Program-made: the position numbers and the translations under genes | Notes under the pieces: model-generated | What the model was told of the DNA's origin: nothing | The model's input: the letters and a program-made list of their open reading frames with translations, nothing else | Database searches by the model: none | Part shown: in pieces, positions 33,412-43,957 of the stretch | Layout of the letters: each line of letters starts with the position of its first letter | Position numbering within the stretch: the first letter of the stretch is position 1 | Assembly (NCBI GenBank): GCA_020746835.1 | Contig: JAGPNK010000009.1 | Span: forward strand, 868,001-932,000 | Direction of reading: 5' to 3' | From: Stachybotrys elegans | Taxonomy: Eukaryota > Ascomycota > Sordariomycetes > Hypocreales > Stachybotryaceae | Length of the DNA stretch: 64,000 nt

Positions 33412-34291
33412 TTACCACCAATCCAACGATGCAACAGCGTGTCGTCGTTGCCCAGCTCTGGGCTCCTTTGGCTTACGGAAAATGCGGAGTAAATGTCTCA
33501 AAACGCCACTTCGGTGACCTTCATATACCTTATCCTTAGCAAAGGTATACTGCTTCAGCGTATCCACACTAGAGAAGACTCGCACTCTCACTTTGTTTTG
33601 GTCGTCGCTTCGTCCCCATTCGATCAAGTCGATTATGTTGACGTGAGTGTTTCGAAGCACCTATCGTCAAATCGTAAGCCCAAGTATATACAGTTGTAGC
33701 TGGGATTGGGGAACTCTTACCTTCTCACAGTCCTCACATGTCAACGGGAGTGGCTCGACGCCAACAGCACGACAGAGAGTATGCCACGCAGCCAGTGAAT
33801 CTTCGGCTCCGAACCACATCTTCAACTCTTTCCCTAAGGCTTGCTGGTACTGGCCCCAGGCTTGCTTGAAGGCTGGCTCGCCACGCTTCCAACCCTTGTG
33901 CATTTGAAGCTGTGAGAAGGATTTTGTAGGGGATAAACACGTATTATAGTTGAATGTGCTGAAGGAGAGGAAGAACTCATCCAGAGGGAGGAGCTCTTGC
34001 GGAGGAGATTTCTGGTAAGCCTGTGGGTTTCTATGTTAGTTGATGGCCTATTGGATAGATGCTGAAAGCCTCCCTGCATACCTTGAACTCCGACGACTGT
34101 TGTTGCACAGGCGGATCGCCAACGTGCTGCTCTTGTACACCACCCTCGTGGTTCCCCGGACCGTCCTGGGTGGCGGATACTGGGCCAGAAGGCTCGTGAT
34201 CGAGCGTATATACGTGTGCCTCTCCATAGTGCAGCCGCAGAGCTGCAATGCCATTGAAAGGGCGGCTGCAGATTGTACAGTTAATGGACAT
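33412..34291 (-). CDS. C2H2-finger protein of a fungus-specific family
   Basis: Three exons (34291-34082, 34020-33721, 33660-33412), all in phase 0, give 252 residues. The N-terminus is a C2H2 finger: C5-x2-C8-x12-H21-x4-H26. After a Gln/Gly-rich linker comes the conserved block GWKRGEPAFKQAWGQYQQAL, then AWHTLCRAVGV, TCEDCEK and THVNIIDLIEWGR. This block is common in fungal proteins of unknown role, often with or without the finger. The CEDCEK pair may bind zinc. The finger suggests nucleic-acid or protein binding in the nucleus, but nothing more can be said. The last two introns have standard GTATGC/GTAAGA donors. Confidence 0.8.
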
Positions 34292-34813
34292 GAGGGCGGT
34301 TCCGGTAGTATGCTTTGCTTGGCCTTGCTGGAAGTAATGGCACTAAAGGTGTGGGTGGTGCTCCTCGAGGTGAAAGACAGAGAAGAAAAGGTCAGGGCGA
34401 GGTGGAAGGCAGAGAAGAAAAGGTAAGGGCGAGCATGTGGTGCCGGAGATGTTTGCTACTGTGAGCAGGCAGTGGAGCAACACATGTTTGTTGTTTGTTA
34501 TTATTTTTTTTGGCCGCCGGCCGGGTGCCAATACTCATCCTGCAGCAGGTGAGTGTTGGTTAACTCGAGTTGAATTCGGCCCTGCGGGTGGCTGAACCTG
34601 CTCCTGAGAGGCACCTGCTGCACACAAGCAGCCAGCTGTAGCGTGTCATCAACTGGCAGCATGACGAGTGAGAGAACTGCAAAGATTTTACGATTTTCAT
34701 TATTGCATAAACTCTATACTTCGCTACCGAAACAGTGCTCGCATGCCATTAGGCCATCCAAAGAGTGATATACACATAAAATACAAGTCGACAAGATGTT
34801 ACCCCCAAACGCT
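34292..34813. other. Intergenic region
   Basis: It contains a near-perfect tandem copy of a 30-base GAGAAGAAAAGG-type unit (34376-34432) and a GGCCGCCGGCCGG inverted repeat near 34512. No gene is seen. Confidence 0.5.
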
Positions 34814-37544
34814 TTACGACGTTAGGCACTTCCACCTTGCGACCACGGCGTCCTGCTCCTCAACAGACGAATCCAACAACTCGTCCAGCCCGTGCCTGAT
34901 TCTTATCAAGAATATCTCTGCATCCAGCTTCGTAAGATGGTGCTTGGATATCTCCTTCTCCAAGCCCTTGAGTGCATATCCAGGGAGACCAAAAGTTGCT
35001 GACAACATGTTAGCATTCACTCACGGGGTGAAAGTATAGGCAAGTCGAGCACTTACCGGCACCCAACCCATACACAAAGCAGAGAATTCCACCGTACAAG
35101 CCTTTGGCAAGCCCCTTTGTACCTTCTTTCTTCGCCTGCTTGTACGGTGAAGTGACAATTCTCGTCACCCCATCGTACACCCCCAACACGACTTCAGTCC
35201 CCGCAATGCGAAGACCGCTCCCCAAGCCGGTGATTTCATCTCGCCGCCGGACATCCATGGTGAGAAAGCTGTAGGAAGGGAAATTGTGGCAGCCGTTTGC
35301 AACATTGTAGCAGAACGCGACAGGGGCCTGGAAAACCGGTCTCGTCACGTCAACTGCCAGTCGTCCCACAGCACGAGTGAGATAAAAGTGCTTCCCGTAG
35401 CGGCCTTGCTCCTTGGCTTTCCAAGAGGCCTTGTGCCGTTGGTGCAACGTGGGCGAGGAAGTGGTCTGCGTAGAGATGAGCTCAGTATCCCTGAGCGATT
35501 TCTTTGCCATTTTGAGAGCAAACGTCTCTATCGCTGTAACTGGTATCGTGGCAAGATAATTATCAGTAGGCTCGGCGTGGTTCGCGGCCGGAGCAGTGGG
35601 TTGAGGGAATGGTATGTGCTCATGGCTCTTTGAATTTTTCAAGAACTCATTTCTTTCTTTGACGCGGCGTTTGAACTCGCCGACGGCGACGCCCCAGCTT
35701 GTGACGAGCCCGGATATGGCCGCGACGGCTCCAATGACTGGATGTTCAGCCCCCTCGTCGACATACCACCGTCTTCGTCTGAGAACCTGTAGTTCTTTTC
35801 CAGATATGAGTCTCCTCGTGGCAAGACAGGCCGCTGCAAAGCCACTGAGATGCATCCCCGTCTTTGAGTGCTTCCAGATAGCCAGCCTCTCTGGGCATAC
35901 GTCACAGCGCAGCTGGTCGACGTTCAACCTTTCATGGAAATCCTGAGCAGCATCATTTGCGCCGTCTTCCGCGCCGATCTGGTCGGCCATGTTCTGTACC
36001 ATTTCGCGAACAAAAGGCTTCAGCGCAAACTTGATGCCGTTAGCCAAGCCCTCGGCCGTGAGCTTCTTGTAAGGCACGGGAGGCGGCCCAGCACCAGCAC
36101 GTGCAATCATATTGCCCCAGAAAGGCTGGTCGCCAAAGAATGGTACAATGACAGTAGGACAGCCCGCTGCAATTCCGGCTGCCGTTGTGCCAGCGCCGCC
36201 ATGGTGCACCACGGCGGCAACGTGCTGGAAGAGCCAGTCATGGGGCACATTGCCAATGAAGAAGACGTTGTCTGGGGGGTTCTCGACACTGATACCGCCC
36301 CATCCTTTTGAGATGAGAGCACGAACGCCAGCCAACTCCACCGCCTCCAAGACCAGCCGTGTAAGCGCCTCCGAGTCAGGGACAACAATGGACCCGAATC
36401 CGATGTAGATGGGGGGCTCTCCATCCTTGAGAAAGCGTGCCAGATCCTCTGGTGGTGTATAAGAGCTTGCCAGCTTCAGAAACGAAAATCCCGTGATGTT
36501 GATGTGCGAAGCCCAGTCGGCTGGTTTCGGTATGAATGTCTGGGACCACATATAACTGTAGGGGACTTGAAGTCGTCCAAGAAGCTGGTAACCCCACATG
36601 GGAGAGATGGGGTCCAGGTGCAGTATTCGTGTGCGCAGCCTGTTTATGAGATCGCCGAGGCCTTGCCAGGTCAAGAGCTCCATCATGGTGAAGGAGAAGG
36701 AATTGGCAACCCTCCGATCCGTTCCCTCGTCGACCTTCATCGAAGCCAGGGGATGTGAGAAAGTGCCGGTGGGGGACCAAGGCATGCTGGTCCTTGGTTA
36801 GTCGCACTGGGCAGTAGAAGTGTGCTGATGGACTCACGTAAACATCATGTGTAGAGGAATGCTCAGTCTCTCGGCGCAGTGGATATGCGCCATGGAGGGA
36901 GGGTTCGCAATGATGACGTCGGCGAGGAACAGTTCTTTGGCATGAGGCACGTTGACGGCGGTGATGCGCCCGCCCATGCCATCGCCTGCCTCAATGCAGC
37001 TCCGCCACCCGCCCTCGATGATCTCCCACATTTCTTTGCGCCTCTTGCGAACGTCGCCAGCCCTGACGCTCTCCCGGTTGGGTAGCAGGCCCGGATTTCT
37101 TACCATGTATGACATGAGCTGTTCTGGATCGCCGCCGATGCTGAAGAACTCGAGGCCCTGTTCCTCGACAAAGGACTTGAAGACGGGATGCGTACATATC
37201 CGAACGCGGTGGCCATATTCCGGACTGGACAGCAGCTTGGCGATGGGGATGAAAGGTTGGACATCGCCTCGGGAGCCGACAATGTGAATGGCGACGTTCA
37301 TCCGGGGAGCCTTGGCTCCTTTGGCTGCCGAGGGGTCGACCTTGCACGACTTCCTCGTCTTGAGCGGTCCGTGGAGCCTCTGGCACTTCTCGGCACGCTT
37401 GAACCACGCGACGACCGACTCGGCGTTGGAGTGGACCTGGAACTTGACGCGCCCGTCGAGACTTACGTCGCTGGAGGTCCGGTCCGAGTCTTCGACGGGC
37501 TTGGGCATCGGTATATTGCCGATGCTTTTTCGTCTGAATGCCAT
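34814..37544 (-). CDS. Sterol 3-beta-glucosyltransferase-like GT1 enzyme
   Basis: Three exons (37544-36838, 36786-35057, 34998-34814) give 873 residues. The N-terminal GT28-type half has VAIHIVGSRGDVQPFIPIAK. The C-terminal half has YIGFGSIV and the donor-binding loop HHGGAGTT (about 430-437), followed by GDQPFWGN. These match fungal UDP-glucose:sterol glucosyltransferases of the Atg26 type, which put glucose on ergosterol at membranes. The PH and GRAM domains of Atg26 are absent. Beyond ~520, a ~350-residue extension contains an amphipathic region and a basic segment, possibly for membrane contact. The splice joining HMMFT and MPWSPT restores the family motif. The acceptor could be another lipid. 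Start chosen at MAFRRKSIGN; the frame is open to 37649. Confidence 0.87.
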
Positions 37545-38182
37545 GATGGCGGTAGTGGTGGTGGTGGATGCAGATGCAGATTGAGAGCGGCGGAGCAGGC
37601 GGCAGCGAGATGGTTGGCGAGAGGAGACAGTGGCGTCGTTCTTATACAATGCTGTCGGGAAAAGTCAATCAAGTGCCGGGGTTTCCGATGCGCGCGGTTT
37701 ATGGTAGAAGAACAAAGAAGTTCAAAAAATTGCAAGCTTTGGGACGTGCGGAAGAGACGGGCAGAGCTGCAATCATGTGTCAAAGGTCAGCGCTTGGCCT
37801 GAAGCGGCATGACGACAGTGGTAGAATTAGCCCTGCAACCGGATCGTCCGCTAGTACTGCCAAGGTAATTACAATACACCCAGCCATGTGCTTTGGGTAG
37901 AATTAATAATTCTTAGCACGGCAGGCCGGCCAGTAAGCAAGCTACATGACAGCCCTGCCGCCTGAATTCTCGCCAAAGCGGAGCCGTGTAACATTCCGCT
38001 CCGATATACCACCAATATTGGTCTCGGGTTCCGCAGCCACCCTCGCTCCCCGATGACCAGCATGGTCACAAAGCCAGAAGAAGCAGGCACTCTGCGCATC
38101 CTAGATTTCTTGTCAAATGCATCCATTCTCTCTGAGCTACGTACTCATTGTACATTCTGTTGACGTGTTACAATGTAGGGAT
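37545..38182. other. Intergenic region
   Basis: Promoter of the glucosyltransferase gene and 3' flank of the GAL80-like gene. Nothing else is recognised. Confidence 0.5.
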
Positions 38183-39372
38183 TCAGTACTTGTATCCCGA
38201 CTTCTCCACGAGCAAGTCCAGCAACTTGTGATTCTTGACAGCCGAATCAAAATCAGCATACTCGCCCTTGCTCCCCTGTGCGAAGCTATCCAGGATGGCA
38301 GCCGTATTCGCCCCAATCGCCGGGACTTGCTCCCTCCACGCCGACGCCGAATCTTCAGAGAAGGCAACCTCCTCGGCCTCCTTGTCGTTCAGCTTGAGGA
38401 GGAGCTTTCGGCCGGGGCCGTCTATCTGCCACTGATGCTGCGGCGTGACAATCTCAAGCTCTCCCTCGGTGCCCGTGATGATCCAGCGCACGCCGACGTC
38501 GTCAACGGCGTTTTGGTATTTCGCCCAGCGGAACGCAATCGAGGCGACGGCGCCGCTTTCTAGGATGCCCTGGATCAGCCAGTGGTCGGGAACATTCTTG
38601 GGAATGGCCTTGGTCCCTCCCTCCGCGGTCATCAGTAGAGCCTCCGACTGCTCCCTCTTGAGAATGGATTGGACAGTGTCCGGATCAAAGCCCCCAAGCA
38701 CATGAGTAAAGGAGTCGAGAACTGCAAAGTCAGTCTATTGTACGTCAATTGAACAAAGCATGTGGACAACTCACAATGCCCAAGTCCAATATGGAAAGCA
38801 TTGCCACCCGTCTGCATGCTCATGTAGTACTCGGTGCCTGGCGGAAACATCGGGGGCACGAAGCACGTCGACGCGAGAACAGAAGAGCTGGTAATCCGAC
38901 CCAACTTCCCACTGTCTATGATCTCCTTGGCCTTCTTCACCACCGAGCCGCCGCGACCCTGAAGGCCGACAATGGTGCCCAGGTCGCTCTCCCTAGCCAG
39001 CTCGGCAAGTTTCTCAGCCTCCTGAGTCGAGGCCCCGAGCGGCCACTCGACAAAGACCTTCTTCTTCTTCAGGAGCGCCGGCTCGGCAAGCATGAAGTGC
39101 TTGGTAACCAAAACGCTGACAAAGACCATGTCGACATCGGGGTCGTCTGCTAAGTCCTTGGGGTTCCCATATGCCTTGACCGAGGCGGGGAGATTGTGAA
39201 ATTCGATGGCACGGCGCGATGACTCGACCGAGGAGTTGCATACGGCTACGAGCTCGTAGTCGGGCGAGTTGAACAGAGTGGGCAAGATGGCAACGACGGC
39301 CCAGGTATGCGCTCCGAGGCCGTCAGACTTGAAGCCAGCAAGACCAACTAGACCGACTCGAATCGGTGCCAT
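38183..39372 (-). CDS. GAL80-like Gfo/Idh/MocA family protein
   Basis: Exons 39372-38775 and 38721-38183 join over a 53-nt intron (donor GTGAGT, acceptor TTTGCAG) and give 378 residues. The N-terminal Rossmann part reads IRVGLVGLAGFKSDGLGAHT, and the family's EKP motif is replaced by EWPLG, as in Gal80 proteins (EWALG in yeast). The C-terminal half has GNAFHIGLGH and VRWIITGTEGELEI. In yeasts Gal80 binds NAD(P) and represses the activator Gal4; in filamentous fungi relatives may be true oxidoreductases. The missing EKP lysine argues against ordinary dehydrogenase chemistry. It is divergent from a Zn2Cys6 regulator 399 bp away, an arrangement that fits a co-regulator/activator pair, but this is inference. 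Confidence 0.82.
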
Positions 39373-39771
39373 TGTATAGATGGTATGTTAAATATGAGAG
39401 TGTGTTGGTGTTTTTGAAAATGTCTGGATGATGTATCGAGGCTCTCTTTTCCTAGACCTGAGTTGGGTTGGCACTTTATATACCAAGTTCATGCCACCAC
39501 ACCGCTCCATCCAGCCTCCACGTATACCCATCCTTCACTAGTCCAAATAGACTTCCAATGCAAAATGACCATCACACCATCTCAATCAAGCACGCACTGA
39601 GCACGACGTAAGCATCTCGCAGCGTATTGGAAGCCCATCTGTGATTGGTCGGAGTTCCGCGGCATAAGTGACGAGTGGATCCGCAACTTCAACCCCGTGG
39701 CAACTCGCCTTCTTCATCTCACCCTTCCTCCGCATCGGCAATTCGAATTGATTTGAAATCCAAATTATACG
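39373..39771. promoter_or_regulatory. Shared divergent promoter, GAL80-like gene and zinc-cluster gene
   Basis: 399 bp between two start codons. A TATATAAAG element on the minus strand (39474-39482) lies about 102 bp upstream of the GAL80-like start. No CGG-N11-CCG Gal4 site was found by eye. Confidence 0.55.
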
Positions 39772-41439
39772 ATGGATACCCGGAGGCAGAGGGTCTCGCG
39801 CAAGAGATCCTGCGTACAGTGCCGGCTTCACAAGGCTCGCTGTTCATTGGGCAAGCCGTGTCTTCACTGCTTGGGCCGCAACTTGGACTGCCAGTATGAT
39901 ACTGGATCGAATCGAGATTACGCATCACCGCGAAATCTGCAGCCCAAACTGTCTTCGCCTTGGTCTCAAAATGAACCAGATGAGCCGCGGGCGGCGCCGG
40001 CGACTTCTGGTGGCATGTCCAGTGGAGACTTGGTCGATCTAGAGCAACGGCTTCCCCTTGAGGCAGACTCGGGACAACTCGGCTGGCTCGAGTCTCCAGA
40101 TCAGGAAAATAACACGCCGTGGCCTCTCGCTCTGTTGTCAGGCTGCCTCGCCCAACCAGATCTGCAGGTGCCATTCCCAGACAATGACGATATGCTGTGG
40201 AATCAAACTTTCCTCCGCGATGGAGTTGCATCACCAGAGAAGGCCCTTGTTCCTCAAGTGCAGACAGAGGTCCCAACCCCCAACATATGCAACGTGTCTC
40301 TTCCAGAAAGCTGGCGGGTATACGACAAAAGCCCCCTCAAGCCCCGGAAAACGCATTCAGACGACGCATGCCTGGCGCGGCAAGTGTTGCTGGGCCAGAT
40401 CTTCTCGTACCCTGCTATGCTGACCAGTGGTTCCCGACTGCCACCCTTCATATTCTCGCCCTGCTCTGTGGACGGCATCGAAGCTTGGAGCATGTGCTCC
40501 TCCAAGGGATACCACCAGTGCCTGCCCCAGCCTCTCGCAATATGCTGCGCCTTGATCCGGTCCTGGCAGATGAGAACGGCTGGGAATGAAAGTTGGATAT
40601 GGGACAGCATTGAAGCTGAGGTTTCCAGGCTCAGGAGAGAAGTACTTCTACCCTCTGACCTCGAATATGTTGGATCTGGGTTGTGCTAACTTTGGGCTTC
40701 TTGTAGCACCATAAGTTCTCACAGCAGGAGCTGCTTGCGGCAATACAAGCTGCAACCTTGTATCTCATACTCCAGGCAAGCGACCCGAACTCTGTCGGTG
40801 ATCACAACATCGAGTTGCTGGCCACAACACCAACGGTATGTTTTCATCACAGCGTTCAAGTCTTGTTGCCTTGTTCCCTAAATCCGTTGTCGCCTGTTCC
40901 TACCTCCCACGCTTCAGCCTTGATAACAAGTATAGACTCTGATAGCGCCTCTGAACATGGGCATGGATTGGAAATCGAGCCGCACAAGCCTTTCGCCCAT
41001 CGACCGTCAAGGGTGGCTTCTGCGCGAAGGCCTTCGCCGGTACGCCCAGCGCCCCTCCAAGAATCCTCGATTGCTGATATTTTGCAGAAGCGTGTGCCTG
41101 TCCTACGGCTTGGAACTTCTCTTGGACGTCATCCTCAGCCCCCTGGACCATGATGTGTGCGGCGGATATACCCAGGTCCCAGTCCCCTGCACACGAGACC
41201 TGTGGGAACCGCTGTCGAATAGCGCATGGGCGGCGCGCGTGAAAGGACGGAAAGACGAGGTCTTGACAATCCACGATTTACAGCACGTGAAGAGGCGCGG
41301 TAATGCAGACGAGGCAGGCAGGGCCATGTCAATCGAGAAACTGACGGATGCCGCGAGTTGGTGTCGCGGGGCAGATGACTTTGGCGTATTGGTGTGGACC
41401 GCATGCATGATGGGAGGAGACGTGAGAGAAAGGGAATAG
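39772..41439 (+). CDS. Zn2Cys6 transcription factor
   Basis: Four exons (39772-40641, 40707-40835, 40936-41039, 41088-41439) give 484 residues. The DNA-binding cluster at residues ~14-40 is CVQCRLHKARC then CLHCLGRNLDC, with basic residues before it (TRRQRVSRKRS). Residues 50-190 are acidic and Ser/Pro-rich. The C-terminal half has the same layout as the regulator at 23573: ICCALIRSWQ, HKFSQQELLAAIQAATLYLI, WLLREGLRRSVCLSYGLELLL and PVPCTRDLWE. Splicing the third intron (48 nt) brings GLRR next to SVCLSYGLELL, which restores this pattern. The first intron has a TGCTAAC branch point. It probably acts as a nuclear pathway-specific regulator; targets unknown, with the divergent GAL80-like gene the nearest candidate partner. 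Confidence 0.82.
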
Positions 41440-41720
41440 AATCAAGTAATGTTTTTTTTATTTTAGAGTCGGGACCAGACCTGACATGATACCCACTATC
41501 CACGTCCACTCAGAGGAGTCAAATTAGTACAAGAAGTGTAAACCGAAAAGTAGCAACGAAAGATGCAGTCATGGCCCAATCAAATCCTCCCACATCAAAA
41601 ATGTACATCCGTGTATCCTGTTAGCCCATCTTTTATCCCAATCGTTTCGCGTGCACTTGGACATGCGTGCCACGTGGTTATCATTACGCGTTAAATCACG
41701 AGTCTTGGCTTGCCAACAAG

Positions 41721-43043
41721 TCAACTCCGGAAGAGGCTCATGCGGAAGCCGCCCTTGCGGGTTTTTTGCGCAGTGCTCTGGGGGCTGAGGGGCCGATTGT
41801 CGTAGCTGTCCATCCTGTCCATGGCGGGCATGGACATGCGGGCCTGGGCTTGGGGCTGAGGCTGGGCCTGGGGTGGCAGTTTGACCTCAAGATCGCCGCG
41901 GAGGGCTCGCCCAACGTCCTGGTGCTGGCGGTCGTACTCGTCATGCTTGTGCTTGGCTTCGACGTAGCGGTCCTCGGCCTGGCGGCGGCGCTCCTGGAGA
42001 GCGAGGATCTCTTGATCGAGTTGGAGCATCTGGGCTTCGGCCTCATCCATGAGCTGTTCATACTCGAGGATCTTGTGCTCAAGCGGTAGCAAGACGCTCT
42101 TCATAATGCTAGGGCTCTTGAGACGGTTGATGGTGGCGCCGGACATGGAGGGGTCATCCATGGGCGAGACTGGCCGGCGGCCATGTGCTTCCGACTGCCT
42201 GCGGGCATGGCCTGAAGACGGCTGTTGCTGGCGTGGCGGAGAGTTGGTGACCGGAGGCTGGCCTTGCTGACGGCGGTACTGGCCGTTCCTGGGCGGCTCT
42301 TGGCCATCACGGGAGGGAGGGCCGCTGTAGTTGGGGGAGGCATGCCGGCAGAGGGTTGAGGAGGGCCCCGGATAGCTTGAGGGTTTTCAGGCTGTGGTCT
42401 GCGCTGCGCGGGATTGCGTTTCTGGCCAACGGGGACGACGCGTTGCTTGGATTATGGTCAGCGAGTGTGTATGAGGCGAGGCGAGGTAAGGCAACGAGTG
42501 TGAGCGATTATAGATGAGAGGGTGAAGATAAGGTGAGGCAAGAGTGAGAGGTGAGAAGAAGGTGAGAGAGAGATATGGGGCAAGTTGAAAGAAAGACGAA
42601 AGACGGAAAGATGGGGAGGGGAGCCGGATGGGGCCGACATGGGGTAGATCAGTGATTGACTGCATGATAAGGATGGGACTTACTCTATGCTCGGCCTGGG
42701 CTAGCATGGCTTCGTATAGACCTGCATCGGAAGTGGAAGTGGGTGTGCGCACCTCCTCGGTACCGGCGTAGGAAGAAGCCACGGCGGGATCGTCTGCAGG
42801 AGGAAGAGGAGGAGGAGGCTGGGACTGGGACTGAGACTGGGGCTGGGACCGGCGATAGTGGGCGTTGGAGTTTTGGTTCTTGGCAGCGCGGGCCGCCTGG
42901 CGAGCATCGCGGGCCTCTCGCTCCGAACGCATCACATCGCCCTGAGGAGAAGAGGAAGAAAGCATCTCGTCGTCGAGGCTCGGGTAGGGCGATGGTTGCT
43001 GCTGCTGCGGCGGTGGCATAGGGGCGGCGGCGGCGGCGGCCAT
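41721..43043 (-). CDS. Coiled-coil protein with Gln/Pro-rich N-terminus; frame change within exon 2
   Basis: Exon 1 is 43043-42684 (polyalanine and polyglutamine start, then Glu/Arg-rich). A 238-nt intron leads to an exon from 42445. The C-terminal ~150 residues (frame ending at 41721) begin near INRLKSPSIMKSVLLPLEHK and form a strong coiled coil up to HQDVGRALRG, ending in a basic GGFRMSLFRS tail. The frames of the two parts differ. Either a 44-nt intron (42310-42267, phase 0) is removed, giving 346 residues, or one base is missing in the G5 run at 42333-42337. With an added base the text PPPNYSGPPSRDGQEPPRNG reads smoothly. The coiled coil suggests an oligomeric scaffold; function unknown. 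Confidence 0.6.
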
Positions 43044-43957
43044 GACAGACACCAGACAGATAGGCGGTCTAAAAGTGTGGATGTGGTGCAAAGATGGAAG
43101 CGAAGGAAACTGAGCTGGATCAAGTTTGCCGGGTTCCGGAATGGAGAAGAGAGAGACAGTGACAATGCGACGAAAAACAAGGAGAGGCTTGGTAAAAGAG
43201 CGTCAAGGGAGTTGAGAAAAATGAGAGGGCTGGATCGGAGAAATTGTGTTTATGCGAGTGCGTGCGCAGGGCGATATTCCAGAAGCTGATGCATATAACA
43301 GGGAGCGAGAGAGAAAAAAAATTGATGGGAAGAATGGAGGATGCAGATCAGGTACTCGGCGCAGCGAGCGACAGCCAGGGAGCCGGGTTGCAAGGTTGAG
43401 GTCAGGTTCGAGGACAGAGGAGGTTGGTGTTTTAGTGTCCGTCCGGTTTGTACCTTAGCGGGTGGTTGGGCATCTTACTCGCATGGACGCACAGCCAAGT
43501 GCTTTCGTCACCACCGACCTGCCCCTATGCTCTCCCAACCGCCGTATTTACTTTTTTTTGCCTGATGGCATCCTCAAAGTGCGTGACTATGACTACTGGA
43601 TGACGGAGTACCGGCAGCTCGTGTTGTCGCAGCATGCAGGTAGCCTCGGACCATTTACGAGGCACCCGCGCACGACATCATGGTGATACAAGGAGGCTGA
43701 ACGGAGAAAAGAAACAGCAAATCCTGGTGTCTGGTCCCTCGACTCCATTGCGCTGGATTGGGCATCGGCTTGGCTGCCAGGCCGTTTCTTTCTTTCTAAT
43801 TCCCGTTTGACACGGGCGCGGCTTCCCCGATCGATCTCGCTACCGCCTTAGCTACTAGCGTCTGATACTGTGCATGACCCCTGCCACATCGTTGTCGTTT
43901 CTCCTTCTTCCTCTCTCCAAGGGAATATTCCATGGCCAGTCTCGACACTGTGACTAC
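43044..43957. other. Promoter of the coiled-coil gene and 3' flank of the pseudokinase gene
   Basis: The part next to 43043 is CT-rich on the coding strand, a likely leader. No gene is recognised in it. Confidence 0.5.

Noticed and set aside
42101..42343. Third frame of the coiled-coil gene continuing to a stop at 42101
   Set aside because: It would delete the clearly coding coiled-coil end; treated as the wrong frame after the break.
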